DNA of 59,034 nucleotides from Streptomyces malaysiensis subsp. samsunensis (GTDB lineage Bacteria; Actinomycetota; Actinomycetes; Streptomycetales; Streptomycetaceae). Under the pieces are notes generated by a model that had not been told where the DNA came from, did not search any database, and saw only the letters and a program-made list of their open reading frames with translations. This document shows, piece after piece, positions 1 to 9,200 of this stretch. The stretch spans positions 1 through 59,034 of the forward strand of contig NZ_JANIIC010000064.1 in assembly GCF_024519315.1 (NCBI RefSeq), read 5' to 3'. Position 1 is the first letter of the stretch, and every line of letters begins with the position of its first letter. The translations under genes and the position numbers were made by a program.

Positions 1-85
1 TGCGGTCCTGCGGACCGCCTTGGGAATTGCCGCTGCGCAGCAATTAAAGGCCAGCGCGCTGCGCGCGCCTTTGGCTGGCAGGAGG
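1..85. repeat. Telomere-like nested palindromes at window edge
   Basis: Three hairpin-forming palindromes follow one another. Bases 2-8 and 12-18 are a perfect 7-bp inverted repeat around TGC. Bases 25-30 and 40-45 (AATTGC/GCAATT) enclose an inner GC-TGC-GC. Bases 54-59 and 63-68 (GCGCGC twice) surround TGC, with outer AAAG/CTTT arms at 46-49 and 69-72; GCCAG (50-54) can alternatively pair with CTGGC (75-79). On the bottom strand every loop reads GCA closed by C:G, the three-base loop known from Streptomyces telomere 3' overhangs. If position 1 is the molecular end, the bottom strand would be that overhang. The sequence does not begin with the common CCCGCGG archetype, so it is either a non-archetypal telomere or one trimmed by a few bases. 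Confidence 0.65.
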
Positions 86-105
86 GGGTCGGGATGCTCG
101 GGCGA

Positions 106-123
106 TGAATTCGCTTGAATTCA
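106..123. repeat. Small EcoRI-site inverted repeat in subterminal DNA
   Basis: TGAATTC and GAATTCA form a 7-bp inverted repeat around GCTT. It sits in an AT-rich patch (about 100-250) between the telomere-like palindromes and the first gene. It could be a further terminal hairpin or the 3' hairpin of the minus-strand operon that ends at 225. Nothing else is seen in 86-224. Confidence 0.35.
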
Positions 124-224
124 GGGATTTATGATTTTGTTTCAGGTGGTCTGATTCTCACTGTTAGATCTGGCTCAATGGATTATGTTTCGGTAGCCAG
201 AGGGGTTCTGAAACTTCCTCAAGT

Positions 225-872
225 CTAGAGAAAAAATCCAATATGCGCCACTTCATAATACAACTCAGGCGGGGAGTCAATTTCGCTCGCAAAGTCCATC
301 CAGGCCGTGTCAAGGTCTGTTTCGTCGCCGGATGACCATGCGTCGATGAGGTCGTCCCAACTGCACCTGCTAGGGCGGATTTCGCGTTCACTGGCTTCCT
401 TCTGCGCCCCCTGGGCCTGCCTGCGGACATCCCGCCAGTCGACCGGGGTAATGCTCATCCGCTTGCCGTGGGCACGTTCCTTGAGCCGAGGTGCGATGGC
501 TTGGCGGACAGGCGGGGGTGGGGTGCGTCCGGTGCGCTTCCAGTTGGTGGCGCGGAGCTGCCAGTATGCCTGGTTGATGCGTTCACGACTGGCAAGGCTG
601 GGGGTGCGGGTCTTCCAGCCGCGACGCGTACGTGCGGGGATGCCCGCACGATCCATCGCCTCACGCCCGCCCTTACGGGTGTTCAGGTAGTCCAGTTGCG
701 TTCGGACGTTAGGCGACACGTCTGCCGGCGGCGTAACCTCACCACTAGCCATCAGGTCCAGGACCTCGGTGTTCAGCTGCTCGCCGAACACGGTGCCGCC
801 GCTGTCGGGGCCGCGTCCCCAGGACCCCAAAGGCCCCCCGCTATGTGGTAGACGAGGCCGACGAGACCTCAC
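225..872 (-). CDS. Candidate terminal-protein-like DNA-binding protein (215 aa)
   Basis: No family is recognised with certainty. The ATG at 872 overlaps the stop of the upstream Tap-like gene by four bases (ATGA), so the two are translationally coupled, in the same order as the tap-tpg operon of Streptomyces linear replicons. Around residues 65-105 there is a helix-turn-helix-like stretch (GREAMDRAGIPARTRRGW) followed by a basic segment; in Tpg a helix-turn-helix occupies a similar place before a basic linker. The C-terminal third is acidic with several Trp and Asp residues and does not match the conserved Tpg core. Position next to the terminal palindromes and pairing with a Tap-like protein suggest a divergent telomere terminal protein. 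This is inference; it could equally be a regulator. Confidence 0.5.
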   Translation of the reverse strand: MRSRRPRLPHSGGPLGSWGRGPDSGGTVFGEQLNTEVLDLMASGEVTPPADVSPNVRTQLDYLNTRKGGREAMDRAGIPARTRRGWKTRTPSLASRERINQAYWQLRATNWKRTGRTPPPPVRQAIAPRLKERAHGKRMSITPVDWRDVRRQAQGAQKEASEREIRPSRCSWDDLIDAWSSGDETDLDTAWMDFASEIDSPPELYYEVAHIGFFL

Positions 873-3211
873 CTCTCACCCAGCCGCGAGATTCTCTTCA
901 CCTTGATCTGATTCAACGCGCGCCCTTCCATGAACAGCGGCCTACCGTTCCAGCGAGCCGCCCACACATCACCAGCGAGGTGGAGTTCATCCGTACCACC
1001 TACCTGAACAACCGTCAGCCCTGCCTGATGCGCACGGACTGCCTTTCGCCGCAGGTTGGAGAACGCCTGCCCACGAATAATATGCTGCCACTCCGGGCGC
1101 CGCAATTCATGATTCTTTCGACTATCGCCCATGGTCGAAACCAACTTGGCGTACATCGCAGCGACGTAAGTCTTCGTCAGTTCATCGCCCTCGGAAACAG
1201 CCTGCATACGGGTTTCATTGAGCACATTCACCAGCGTCTTGAACAGGGATGCGCTGCCTTTTGCGACGTAAGCCTCCCGGATCACCGGTGGTGTGCACAA
1301 TTCCCCGTACAACAGTGAAGCGAGGTCTCTCAGGCCCAGCACCACCGACGTCGGGACCCACAACGTGCCGGACATCTCCCGGTCGTCACCAAGGGGGTGA
1401 GGCAACTCGGGATGTTGCCAGTCGATCGGGTCGATCCGGCAGATCCCCGAAAGATCCAGTCCCTTCCCGTAGTTGGCCAGATCATCCCAGCCTTCCGGGT
1501 TGTGGGTGATCGTGCGGATCGGAAGATGTGCGGACTGCAGCGCGGCAAGATAGGCGGCGTTGATATCGAGCTCAGTCACCTCCGTACCGTCCGGCACGGC
1601 AGGATTGGTGAACTTCGGGCGCGCCTCCCACACCTCGTCCGCATTGTCACGCCTCTTGCGAACCAACGGTTCGGGCAACTTGGGGTAGGTCGTGTGCTGA
1701 TAACTCGTCTCCACCCGCGTCGCCTCGAACAACTCCATCACATCAGGAATCGCCGAACCACCGTCACCAGCCAGTGCTTTCAGGGCCGCGTCGGCGTCGC
1801 CTCCGCGCTCCTCCAGCGCGCGAGCGACCCGGTCGGAGACAAACGTGGACAAGCTGGCCTTCGCAGAGCTGACACGCCGCTGCCGCGCGGGCGCCGCCGC
1901 GGACACGGGGTGTGGCTGCTCCGGTGCCGAAGCGGTGCCGGAGGGGGCAGGGCACTGAATGGTGGCCGCTTCCCGGACAGACCGGGGTGGTCGGTGGGAT
2001 TCCGGTGAAGCGGGGGTGGCCTGCACGGAGCCGAAGGCTGGGGCGCTGTCAGCGGGATCGGTGAAGCGGGCATAGGGCAGTTCGGCGCGCAGCTGAGTGG
2101 TGGTCTGGGGGCCGAAGTCGCGTTCGGAGACGTCGATGCGGGCATGCTCGCCGGTGCGGGTCAGGGTGAGAGTGACGTCTGGGTCCAGAGCGGCCACCAC
2201 TTCGGGGAGGTCGGTGTCGAGCACGGCTAGGACCGGGATGTCTTGGGTTCTGGCCAGGTGGGCCAGAACCCGTGTGACGGCGGGTAGTTCGGGGCCGGAC
2301 AGCGGGACCACGGGGTCGTGGGTGTACTGCAGGCGGTCGACCACCACCAGTGTCAGGCCGGTGATGTCCGGGACGGTTTGCGCGATGACTTCAGCGGTCA
2401 AGTCCGTGCCGTCGTCCATGTGCAGAGGGGCTCCTGCAAGGCGGCCCCGGGTTTCGGTCGCGGCCTGCTCCTCCGCGGCGGTCAGGGCGCCAGTGCGCAG
2501 CCGTCGGTAGTCCACAGGGGTCTCGGCGGCGATGATGCGCGCGGCAATATCTGCCCGGGTCAGTCCTGACGCCGCGTACAGCACGGGGAGCCCGCGGGTG
2601 AGGGCGGTGTGGCGGGCGGCGGCCGCGGCGAACAGGCTTCCGCCGGCACCCGGAGCAGCGGCGATCAGGGTCAGCGTGCCTGGTCTGAGGCCGCCGAGCG
2701 CCGTGTCGAGGGTGGGGATGCCGAACGAGACGGCCTGACCGTGACCGGACGCGCTAGGCGTCAGAACCTCGTCCAGAGCGTCGTCCAAGGCCGTCAGACG
2801 GCGCGTGGCCGCTGCTACGTCCGGCGAAGTGATGGTGGCCTGGCGGGCGGCAGAGGCACTGGAGGGCGAGAGAGCTTCGGGAGTGGCGGGGGGGAGCGCT
2901 GCGACTGGTGTGCGGCGGTGCAGGAGCAGCTGCGGGGTGCCGGAGGCTGCGGCGGCCAGCAGGTCGCCCAGCTTCCCGCGCGCCGTGGTAACCGGCGTGG
3001 CCGACAAGGTGGACAGCTGGGCCTGCCAGGTGGAGTCCAGATGGCTCAGCGGGGAAAGTACCGCGCACTTCGTACCGCGGCCGATCAGTGCGGACCGACC
3101 TGCCGCGGCGGCATCCACCAGGTCGTACAAAGCCTTACGCGCCTCATCGATACCCCACCGCCGCACGGCGCCAGCTGTGGTGGTTGTGGTGCCTGGTGTG
3201 TCCTCGGCCAT
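869..3211 (-). CDS. Tap-like telomere-associated protein with Phd-like and degenerate DnaB/RecA domains
   Basis: The C-terminal ~215 residues resemble the C-terminal domain of the Streptomyces telomere-associated protein Tap: an ELDINAAYL motif where Tap has LDRNGAYL, and RPEWQHIIRGQAFSNLRRKA where Tap has a similar RPDW...WRK segment. The N-terminus is different. Two short Phd/YefM-like segments lie at about residues 20-60 and 75-110. A DnaB/KaiC-like RecA fold follows, beginning FGIPTLDTALGG at about 163. Its Walker A reads APGAGGS, so the usual lysine is Gly, while a Walker-B-like VVVDRLQY is present; ATP hydrolysis is therefore doubtful. Start: an earlier GTG at 3232 exists, but AAGGAG sits 6-7 bases before the ATG at 3211, so that ATG was chosen. 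It overlaps the 215-aa gene and probably helps replicate or patch the telomere. Confidence 0.7.
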   Translation of the reverse strand: MAEDTPGTTTTTAGAVRRWGIDEARKALYDLVDAAAAGRSALIGRGTKCAVLSPLSHLDSTWQAQLSTLSATPVTTARGKLGDLLAAAASGTPQLLLHRRTPVAALPPATPEALSPSSASAARQATITSPDVAAATRRLTALDDALDEVLTPSASGHGQAVSFGIPTLDTALGGLRPGTLTLIAAAPGAGGSLFAAAAARHTALTRGLPVLYAASGLTRADIAARIIAAETPVDYRRLRTGALTAAEEQAATETRGRLAGAPLHMDDGTDLTAEVIAQTVPDITGLTLVVVDRLQYTHDPVVPLSGPELPAVTRVLAHLARTQDIPVLAVLDTDLPEVVAALDPDVTLTLTRTGEHARIDVSERDFGPQTTTQLRAELPYARFTDPADSAPAFGSVQATPASPESHRPPRSVREAATIQCPAPSGTASAPEQPHPVSAAAPARQRRVSSAKASLSTFVSDRVARALEERGGDADAALKALAGDGGSAIPDVMELFEATRVETSYQHTTYPKLPEPLVRKRRDNADEVWEARPKFTNPAVPDGTEVTELDINAAYLAALQSAHLPIRTITHNPEGWDDLANYGKGLDLSGICRIDPIDWQHPELPHPLGDDREMSGTLWVPTSVVLGLRDLASLLYGELCTPPVIREAYVAKGSASLFKTLVNVLNETRMQAVSEGDELTKTYVAAMYAKLVSTMGDSRKNHELRRPEWQHIIRGQAFSNLRRKAVRAHQAGLTVVQVGGTDELHLAGDVWAARWNGRPLFMEGRALNQIKVKRISRLGER

Positions 3212-3232
3212 GTCTGCTCCTTCCCTCCACAC

Positions 3233-3253
3233 AAGACACGTAAGACACGTAAG
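3233..3253. promoter_or_regulatory. Tandem 9-bp repeats upstream of the Tap-like gene
   Basis: AAGACACGT occurs twice head to tail (3233-3241, 3242-3250). The shorter core CGTAAG recurs at 3239, 3248, 3261 and 3294. The repeats start 21 bases upstream of the chosen ATG, so they could be an operator or an iteron-like binding site for a protein of this operon. Which is not decided by sequence. Confidence 0.4.
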
Positions 3254-3663
3254 AGTTTAGCGTAAGGGTGCTGTGGGGTGCCGGTGTGTGAGGCGTAAGG
3301 AAGTGAAGAGTTGGCGCCCCGTCACGAGGCGGGCAGCAAGCGGCTGCCCCGCAGAAACGTCGGCTACCGTGACCTGGATCTGCAAGCAACTGGTCGGGCG
3401 GCTCTACGAGCGCTTCCTCTCCCAGATCGCCGTCTGGACCGCACCATCCGGTCGATCATCTGCTTCCAGGTCTTCGCACTCAACGACGGCGACGACAGCG
3501 CGGTACACAGCCCGCGCTACCGCAGAACAGCCTGATTGCCGATTCAAGGAGTAGATACTCCCCCGTCCCGTGTCACCTCCCTACGGCAACGCGGTCCCCC
3601 CAGGCCGTCGCGTGGCCGCCTCGCGCGCACCGCGGCGTCCCGGGAACAGTGCCCAAGCGCCAG
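3254..3663. other. Intergenic stretch without a convincing gene
   Basis: About 410 bases between the Tap-like gene and the stop of the nuclease-like gene. Open frames here lack Shine-Dalgarno sites and recognisable sequence. Apart from two further CGTAAG copies nothing distinctive is seen; the promoter of the Tap-like gene should lie at its left edge. Confidence 0.4.
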
Positions 3664-4683
3664 TTACGCCTCCGCATCCGGATCTTCGCTGGCGAGGCGG
3701 CCGGACAGCTCAGCCCGCAGCTCGGGCACCGGGACCTGAGCACCCAGCAAGCCTGCGAACTCCCCCAATCCCCAGGTGATCAGCTGCCCGCTGCGGGTGA
3801 GGTAGAAGCCAACCCGCTCCAGACGGTAAAGATCCTCGAAGTCCAGCAACGCGTACCCGGCCAACTGGTAGGCCGCCGCCGGGAGACGGACTGGGTCCTT
3901 CAGCGCTTTGAAGTCCAGCAGCAGCTGGCCGGCGATCAGGTCCGCGTCCGCGCCGCCCACCGCGCGCGAGCCGGCGAAAATAGGCCCTGAATAGCACTCC
4001 TCGGCCTCGGTGCCGGCGCGCAGCTCACCGAGGGCGTCCTGCGCAAGCCGCACCTGCACCGTGAGGTCGTCCACCATGTAATCGGGGACCTGGGCGAGCA
4101 ACCCGGGCAACGTCAGCCCGGCAGCCAGACGCACAATCGCCGACCCCGGGTACAGAACACCGGAGCGGTAGACCTCCTCGAACCACACCATCACCACGCA
4201 CAGACGGGCCAGCCGCTCCTCCGCCGCGGCGGCCAGCAGTATCGGCTGGCCCCGGTCGTCGGGCCGCTCCTGCTTGAGCAGAAAGCGCAGTTCACTCTCC
4301 AGGTCCCGGCCGGTTGCCAGAATCGCATCGGCGACGTCGGGGCGCCGCATACCCGCGCACCAGGCGGCCGCGCTCGCGACACCCTCGCGGACCGCACCGT
4401 CGATCACCTGCCGGCAGGTGAAGGCGTAGCGCAGTCGGTGGTCGATCGCCGCGCCGAGCGTGCCCCATGCCGGCCGTACCCCGGGCGGCGGCGTCGGCAA
4501 GGACACTGGCCGCTGCGCGGCGCGGGCTGCGGCGCGGTAGGTGTCCATCGCCGCACGCGGACGTGGCAGGTGTAACGCGGTGAATCGGGTGAACGGGCTG
4601 TCGGACGAATCGATCTGGGACGTCAAGGACAATCCAGGCTCCTCTTTCCAGGCGCGGACCGGCCGCGGGATAGCCACGCGCAT
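3664..4683 (-). CDS. Stand-alone PD-(D/E)XK-like nuclease domain protein
   Basis: This protein aligns along its length with the C-terminal ~300 residues of the UvrD-like helicase at 14412-16808. Shared blocks include LTSQIDSS/LTGQLKYDSS at the start, AIDHRLR/AIDYRLR, and near the end GGADAD followed by LLLDFKALKDP (here) or LLLDCKATKDP (helicase), then YQLAGY and LITW. The D-x(10-12)-DxK spacing is typical of RecB/Cas4-like PD-(D/E)XK nucleases, which cut DNA with Mg2+. The ATG at 4683 lies just before the region of similarity; its ribosome site is weak, and an upstream start at 4692 or 4803 cannot be excluded. It follows jetD by about 290 bases on the same strand, so the Wadjet operon is bracketed by two copies of this domain. 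A defence-related nuclease is the likely role. Confidence 0.6.
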   Translation of the reverse strand: MRVAIPRPVRAWKEEPGLSLTSQIDSSDSPFTRFTALHLPRPRAAMDTYRAAARAAQRPVSLPTPPPGVRPAWGTLGAAIDHRLRYAFTCRQVIDGAVREGVASAAAWCAGMRRPDVADAILATGRDLESELRFLLKQERPDDRGQPILLAAAAEERLARLCVVMVWFEEVYRSGVLYPGSAIVRLAAGLTLPGLLAQVPDYMVDDLTVQVRLAQDALGELRAGTEAEECYSGPIFAGSRAVGGADADLIAGQLLLDFKALKDPVRLPAAAYQLAGYALLDFEDLYRLERVGFYLTRSGQLITWGLGEFAGLLGAQVPVPELRAELSGRLASEDPDAEA

Positions 4684-4969
4684 TGATCCCATCGTCTCGG
4701 TACCTACGGGTAAGACGTGGGCGCTTTGCCAAGTCCCGGGCCTGCACATGGGGTTACGCGTCACCTGGGTACGGGCGGACCGCCGCCGTGAGCCCGACCA
4801 CACGCATGCGAGGGAGGTGCCGTCAGTCTGGGGGTTCCCAGCATCAGCATGCTCGCCTGCTCACGTCTTCGCCCGTGGTAGCCGATCACGTTCGTCGCCG
4901 ACGATGTTCTCGCCGCCCGGTTCCATCGGTACGGCATCACCCCCCTGGCCGACCTGAGGTGAACGACAC

Positions 4970-6214
4970 TCATCTGCCTGCCTTCGGCGGGCCCACTGGC
5001 TGACCCAGCACCTGGCGCAGTACAGCGTCGTGCTCCTGGAAGACCACTCGCCCGCCTGCCCTCAAGGCGTCCCACACGGTCTCCTCTTCTATCTCAGGAG
5101 CCGGCCCGAGAGGGACTGATGAGGGCTCAGGGCCCGCGTCTTGCACCGTCGATGCGTCCATCGCGACCAGCTCGGCTCCGTACGTGCGTGCCACGTACTC
5201 GGCGATCCGCAGACCACTGCCGTCCAGGTCGCCGCTGTATCTCAGGTGGATCCCCTGGTCGACCGCGAGCTGCAGGAGGGTGTGGTCGACGCTGCTGAGC
5301 TGCCCACTGGTGCACGCCAGCGGGCCCGGGCTGTCGCAGGCCATGGCTGCTTCGAGGACCGAGGGGTTCTCGACCACGGTGAGCACCTGGGGCGCGAGCG
5401 TCGGCGGGGTACGGGTCAGGTCGAGCAGGGTCAGCGCCACCGGTGTGGCCGCCCCTCGTAGCCGCCGGTCCACCGGCCCGTCGCCCACCGCCTGCACCTG
5501 GTACAGCAGCACGGTGGCCGACAGCCGGTCGGCGATCACTCCGTAGTCGGTGAGCAGCGCCCGGACCAGGTCCGGGCGGCTCGGCTCGGGGCGCTTGGCC
5601 AGTTCGGCGATTGCGGCGACCAGTCGGGTGCCGGCGGTGGTGTCCAGGTCGAAGTAGTGCGGGTCGCCCGCGCAGTTGTGCGAGAGCTTCGCCAGAGAGA
5701 CCGCGGGGCTGTGTGGCAGCTGCGAGGTGGCGGCAGCCAGGGCGTCGACGAGGCGGCGTATTGAGGCCGCGTCGTCGTCCGCGACGCCGGCCGCCCGCAT
5801 CCGCGCCACCAGGGCAGGCAGGTGCGGCAGGGCTCGGCTTGTGTAGTCCCACAGTTCCTGGCGCAGCGTTGCGGCTGTGCGCCGGTCTGCTGCTCGGTCT
5901 TCCACTGGGCGGCCGACGGCGCGTTCCACCAGCGGTGGCAGGTGCTCGGCGGTCAGGCCGAGGACCGTCAGTAGTTCGCGGAGTGGCACGCGGACGCCGG
6001 TCGTGCCGACGGCAACGGCCGAGCGGACGCTGCGGCGGCGGGCGGTGGTGTCCAGCCAGGAGCGTAGGGTGGCGATCCCCGCCGGGGGCAACTTGGGTAC
6101 CCGTACGGCGGCGATCCTCTCGGGGGCCTGGCCGGAGCACAGTCGGTCGTGGATGGCTGCCCACAGGGGGGCCAGGTCGGGGTCGTCGGCAATCAGGTCG
6201 AGGTCAACGCTCAC
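4970..6214 (-). CDS. jetD: Wadjet JetD-like protein (DUF2399, TOPRIM-type)
   Basis: The protein (414 aa from GTG at 6214) matches the DUF2399 family. The C-terminal half carries VVENPSVL, ACTSGQLS and YSGDLDGSGLRIA. The first supplies a Glu and the last a D-x-D, as in TOPRIM nucleases. JetD is the subunit that cleaves plasmid DNA in Wadjet systems, after the SMC complex senses small circular DNA by extrusion. The GTG overlaps the stop of jetC (GTGA at 6214-6211) and is preceded by GAGGAG, so this start was preferred over an upstream ATG at 6289. It is the last gene of a jetA-B-C-D order operon. The catalytic residues look intact, so decay upstream would hit the SMC subunit first. Confidence 0.8.
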   Translation of the reverse strand: MSVDLDLIADDPDLAPLWAAIHDRLCSGQAPERIAAVRVPKLPPAGIATLRSWLDTTARRRSVRSAVAVGTTGVRVPLRELLTVLGLTAEHLPPLVERAVGRPVEDRAADRRTAATLRQELWDYTSRALPHLPALVARMRAAGVADDDAASIRRLVDALAAATSQLPHSPAVSLAKLSHNCAGDPHYFDLDTTAGTRLVAAIAELAKRPEPSRPDLVRALLTDYGVIADRLSATVLLYQVQAVGDGPVDRRLRGAATPVALTLLDLTRTPPTLAPQVLTVVENPSVLEAAMACDSPGPLACTSGQLSSVDHTLLQLAVDQGIHLRYSGDLDGSGLRIAEYVARTYGAELVAMDASTVQDAGPEPSSVPLGPAPEIEEETVWDALRAGGRVVFQEHDAVLRQVLGQPVGPPKAGR

Positions 6215-9200
6215 GTGTGCTCCTCGCGGCGGGCGTGGTCCAGGGCCAGGTCGAGGGTGAGGGGTTGTGGTTCGCCGTGGCCTTGCCACAGCCAGGGCAC
6301 GGTGACTCGGTGCCGTCCGGCGGTAACTACTTGGTGGACCATGACCTGCCCGGCTTCCTGTTTGATCATGGGGGTCATGAAGGGGGCGGTTGCGAGCACG
6401 TCGAAGTCCCAGGAGCGCAGTAGTGCGAGGACTTGGCGCAGGTTGGGTTCGTCGAATGCTGCGTCGATCTCATCGACGGACAGCAGCCGGGGTCCGCGGA
6501 AGCCTTCGCCGGAGTACATCGACCATGCTGCGGCCAGCAGCGGGAGCATGGTGGCCAGTCGCCGCTCGCCGGTGGACAGCGACTCCAGCGGGTTGGAGCG
6601 GGCGGTTACCTTGCGGAATTTCTCCGTGCTGCCGTCGCCGAACGAGGCGTGGGTCAGGGAGATTTCCCAGTCGTGCCAGGCGCGGTAGTCGAAGGTGTGG
6701 GCGACGCGATCGGCCCAGGGCTCGCCGGCCTTTTCGTCCATTCGCTGACGCAGCACGGCGTACATCTGCTCGAAGACCGCGTCGGAGGGCGGCTGGGAGA
6801 TGAGGTCCACCATGCGCTGGGCGTCCTCGTCTTCGCGTACCGTCCATTCGACCTGGACGCCGACGCCTGCGACGCCGGTGCGGACTTCGCTGAGGGTGGA
6901 GCGGATCTTGCGGACCAGTTCCTGGGCCGCCTCACGGCGCAGGCGCACATCGCTGCGCAGTCGGGTGAACAGGCTGGTCTTCAGGGTCTGTTTGATGTCT
7001 GCGCGCAGGTCGTCCTCGAGTTGGCCGGCGGTGGCCTCAAGAGCCTGGACGGCGGTGTGGAGGTCTTCTCCGCGGCCGGCGCCTGGATCGGCGACGACGG
7101 CGCGGCGCCAGTCGGTGTTCTCGATGCTGATCAGGGTGACCTGGCGGTCGAAGCGGACCAGCGCGGTGTTCGCTGTGCGGGCGCTGGTCTCCAGTGCTGC
7201 CAGGGCGCGGTCGCGGGTCTGGGTGAGTGCGGCGAGGCGGTCGGCGGAGGCGGGGCGGTCGGCGAGCAAGCGGCGGGCCCAGGCCAGGCCGGCGGTGAGG
7301 TGAGCGGGCCGTTTGGAGGCGTCGGTGGGCAGGTCGTCGGGCACGGTGGCGAGGTCTTCCTCGGCGAGCCGGGCCAGTTGGCGCAGGCAGGCGTCGCGGC
7401 GGTTTTCGGCGGCCTGCCGGTAGGGGGCGATGCTCTCGAGTGTCGTCTGGGCGGTGGCGGCCTGCACGGCGGCGTTGTTGCGTCGTTGGAGGAGTTGCTC
7501 GGCCTGGGTGCGGGTTTGGTTCAGGGTGGTGGCGGTGTTCGCGCGGTGCTGCCGCAGCCGCTCGTATTCGGCGCCGTGCAGGGCGCGGATCTCGGCGACG
7601 GCAGCGGCTTCTCGCTGGGCATCCCGATGGGCGGTGTCTGCCTCCTGGCGGGCGCGTTCGCAGCGGTTCGTCCATTCCTTGGCCGCACGGGCATCGTGGC
7701 CGGCGCGCTGGAGCAGGTCGGTGGCGCGCAGCGCGGCGTGTTTCCATGTCTCGGTCTGCGAGGCGAGTTGTTCGGTTGCACGTTGATGGCGGTCGAGCGC
7801 GGCCGGCTCGGTGGGCAGGAGCGTTCCGTCGGGCAGGGTGGCCCGTCGGTTGAGCGTACGCAGGGCGTTTTTGACCGTTTCACCGGCCGTTCGGTGGCGT
7901 TCGGCGGCGGCCAGCGCCATGCTGCGGGCGCGGGTGAGGGCGGCGTCTGCGTCGTTCTCGGCGTCCTGGGCGGTGCGGGCGGCGGCGAGGGCGGCGAGGG
8001 GGAAGGCGGCCTGTTCGGCGTCCGCTTGTTGTTGTGCGTCGGCGGCTGCAGCCCGGGCAGTCTCGCTGCGCTGTGCGGCCTGCTGCCGCTGATCGAGTGC
8101 CTGGTGTGCTTGGTCGGCCTGGGTTCCGGTGTCGGTGGCGGCCTGCTCGGCGTGACGCAGTTCCTGTTCGACGGCGGCCAGGCGTGCGGCGCGGGCGACG
8201 GCTGCGGTCTGAAGCTCGGCCAGGGCCTGCTGGCGCCTGTGTCCGGCATCTGCGATACGGCTGTCGGTCTGTCGTTGGACGGTCTCGGCCTCGCGCCGCA
8301 GCCGGGCCACGGTCTCAGTTGCGGTCAGCAGCGCCGCCGCCTTCGGGAAGGCGTCGCGTTCGTCGGCGGCGGCCTGGATGTCCTGGTGGCGGCGGCGGGC
8401 CTCCTCCTGTGCGGCGTCCAGGAGCTGCTCGGCGGCGGCCAAGTCTCCTTCGAGGGCGGCGACGCGCTCCAGCCGGGCCCGCTCGCGGGCGGTACGGCCG
8501 ATGTACGCGGCTCGGTAGCCGTCGGGGGCGGCAGCCGTGAGCACGCCGGATGTCAGCCGGCCGGTGGCCAGGTCGCTGCCGGGGGCATCGACGGGGATGG
8601 CGTGCAGGAGTCGCCGGATGCGGTCGGGGTCGATGGCCGGGTCTGGTTCGAGGTGCAGCAGGTCGGCCGGCGGCGGGGTGGAGGGTGGGGGTGAGGGTGA
8701 GGTCGCCGGCCACCGCGCTGCCGTCGGGGGTGACCAGGGCGTCGAGGATGCCGGCGACCAGTAGGGCGCCTTCGAGGCGGCTGGCTTCGGTGTCGGTCAG
8801 GTGGGGGGCGAAGTCGACCAGTGCCCACAGGGGGATTCCGTCGTGGTCCTGGCGGGTCCGCCACGGCGGGGCGGGCGGGGTGGCGGCGGCCTGGCGGCTT
8901 GCGGCCAGCTTGGCTTCGATGGCGGCGACGTCGGCGGCGAGGTCGGTCTGGTGCTCGGCGGCCTCAGCGTGGTGGTGCAGGCGCGGAGCGGCTGCCGCGT
9001 GTGCGCGCTGTGCCATCAGTTCGATGTCGGCCGGGCGAAGGGTGCCCAGCCAGGTCTCGGTGTCGTTCGCGGGGCTGTCCGATGCGGGGGCCTCGGGTAC
9101 CTGGATGGCCTCGGCAGACAGATGGACGAGGTCGGCTCGCCAGCGGTGCACATCCCCCAGCCAGGTGCGGGCGGCGCAGGCGGCATCGTCCACGCCGGCG

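Noticed and set aside
6433..8694. Long plus-strand open frame (about 750 codons) opposite jetC
   Set aside because: It is Gly/Ala-rich antisense of the coiled-coil gene, a normal by-product of high-GC third positions. It has no motif or ribosome site.
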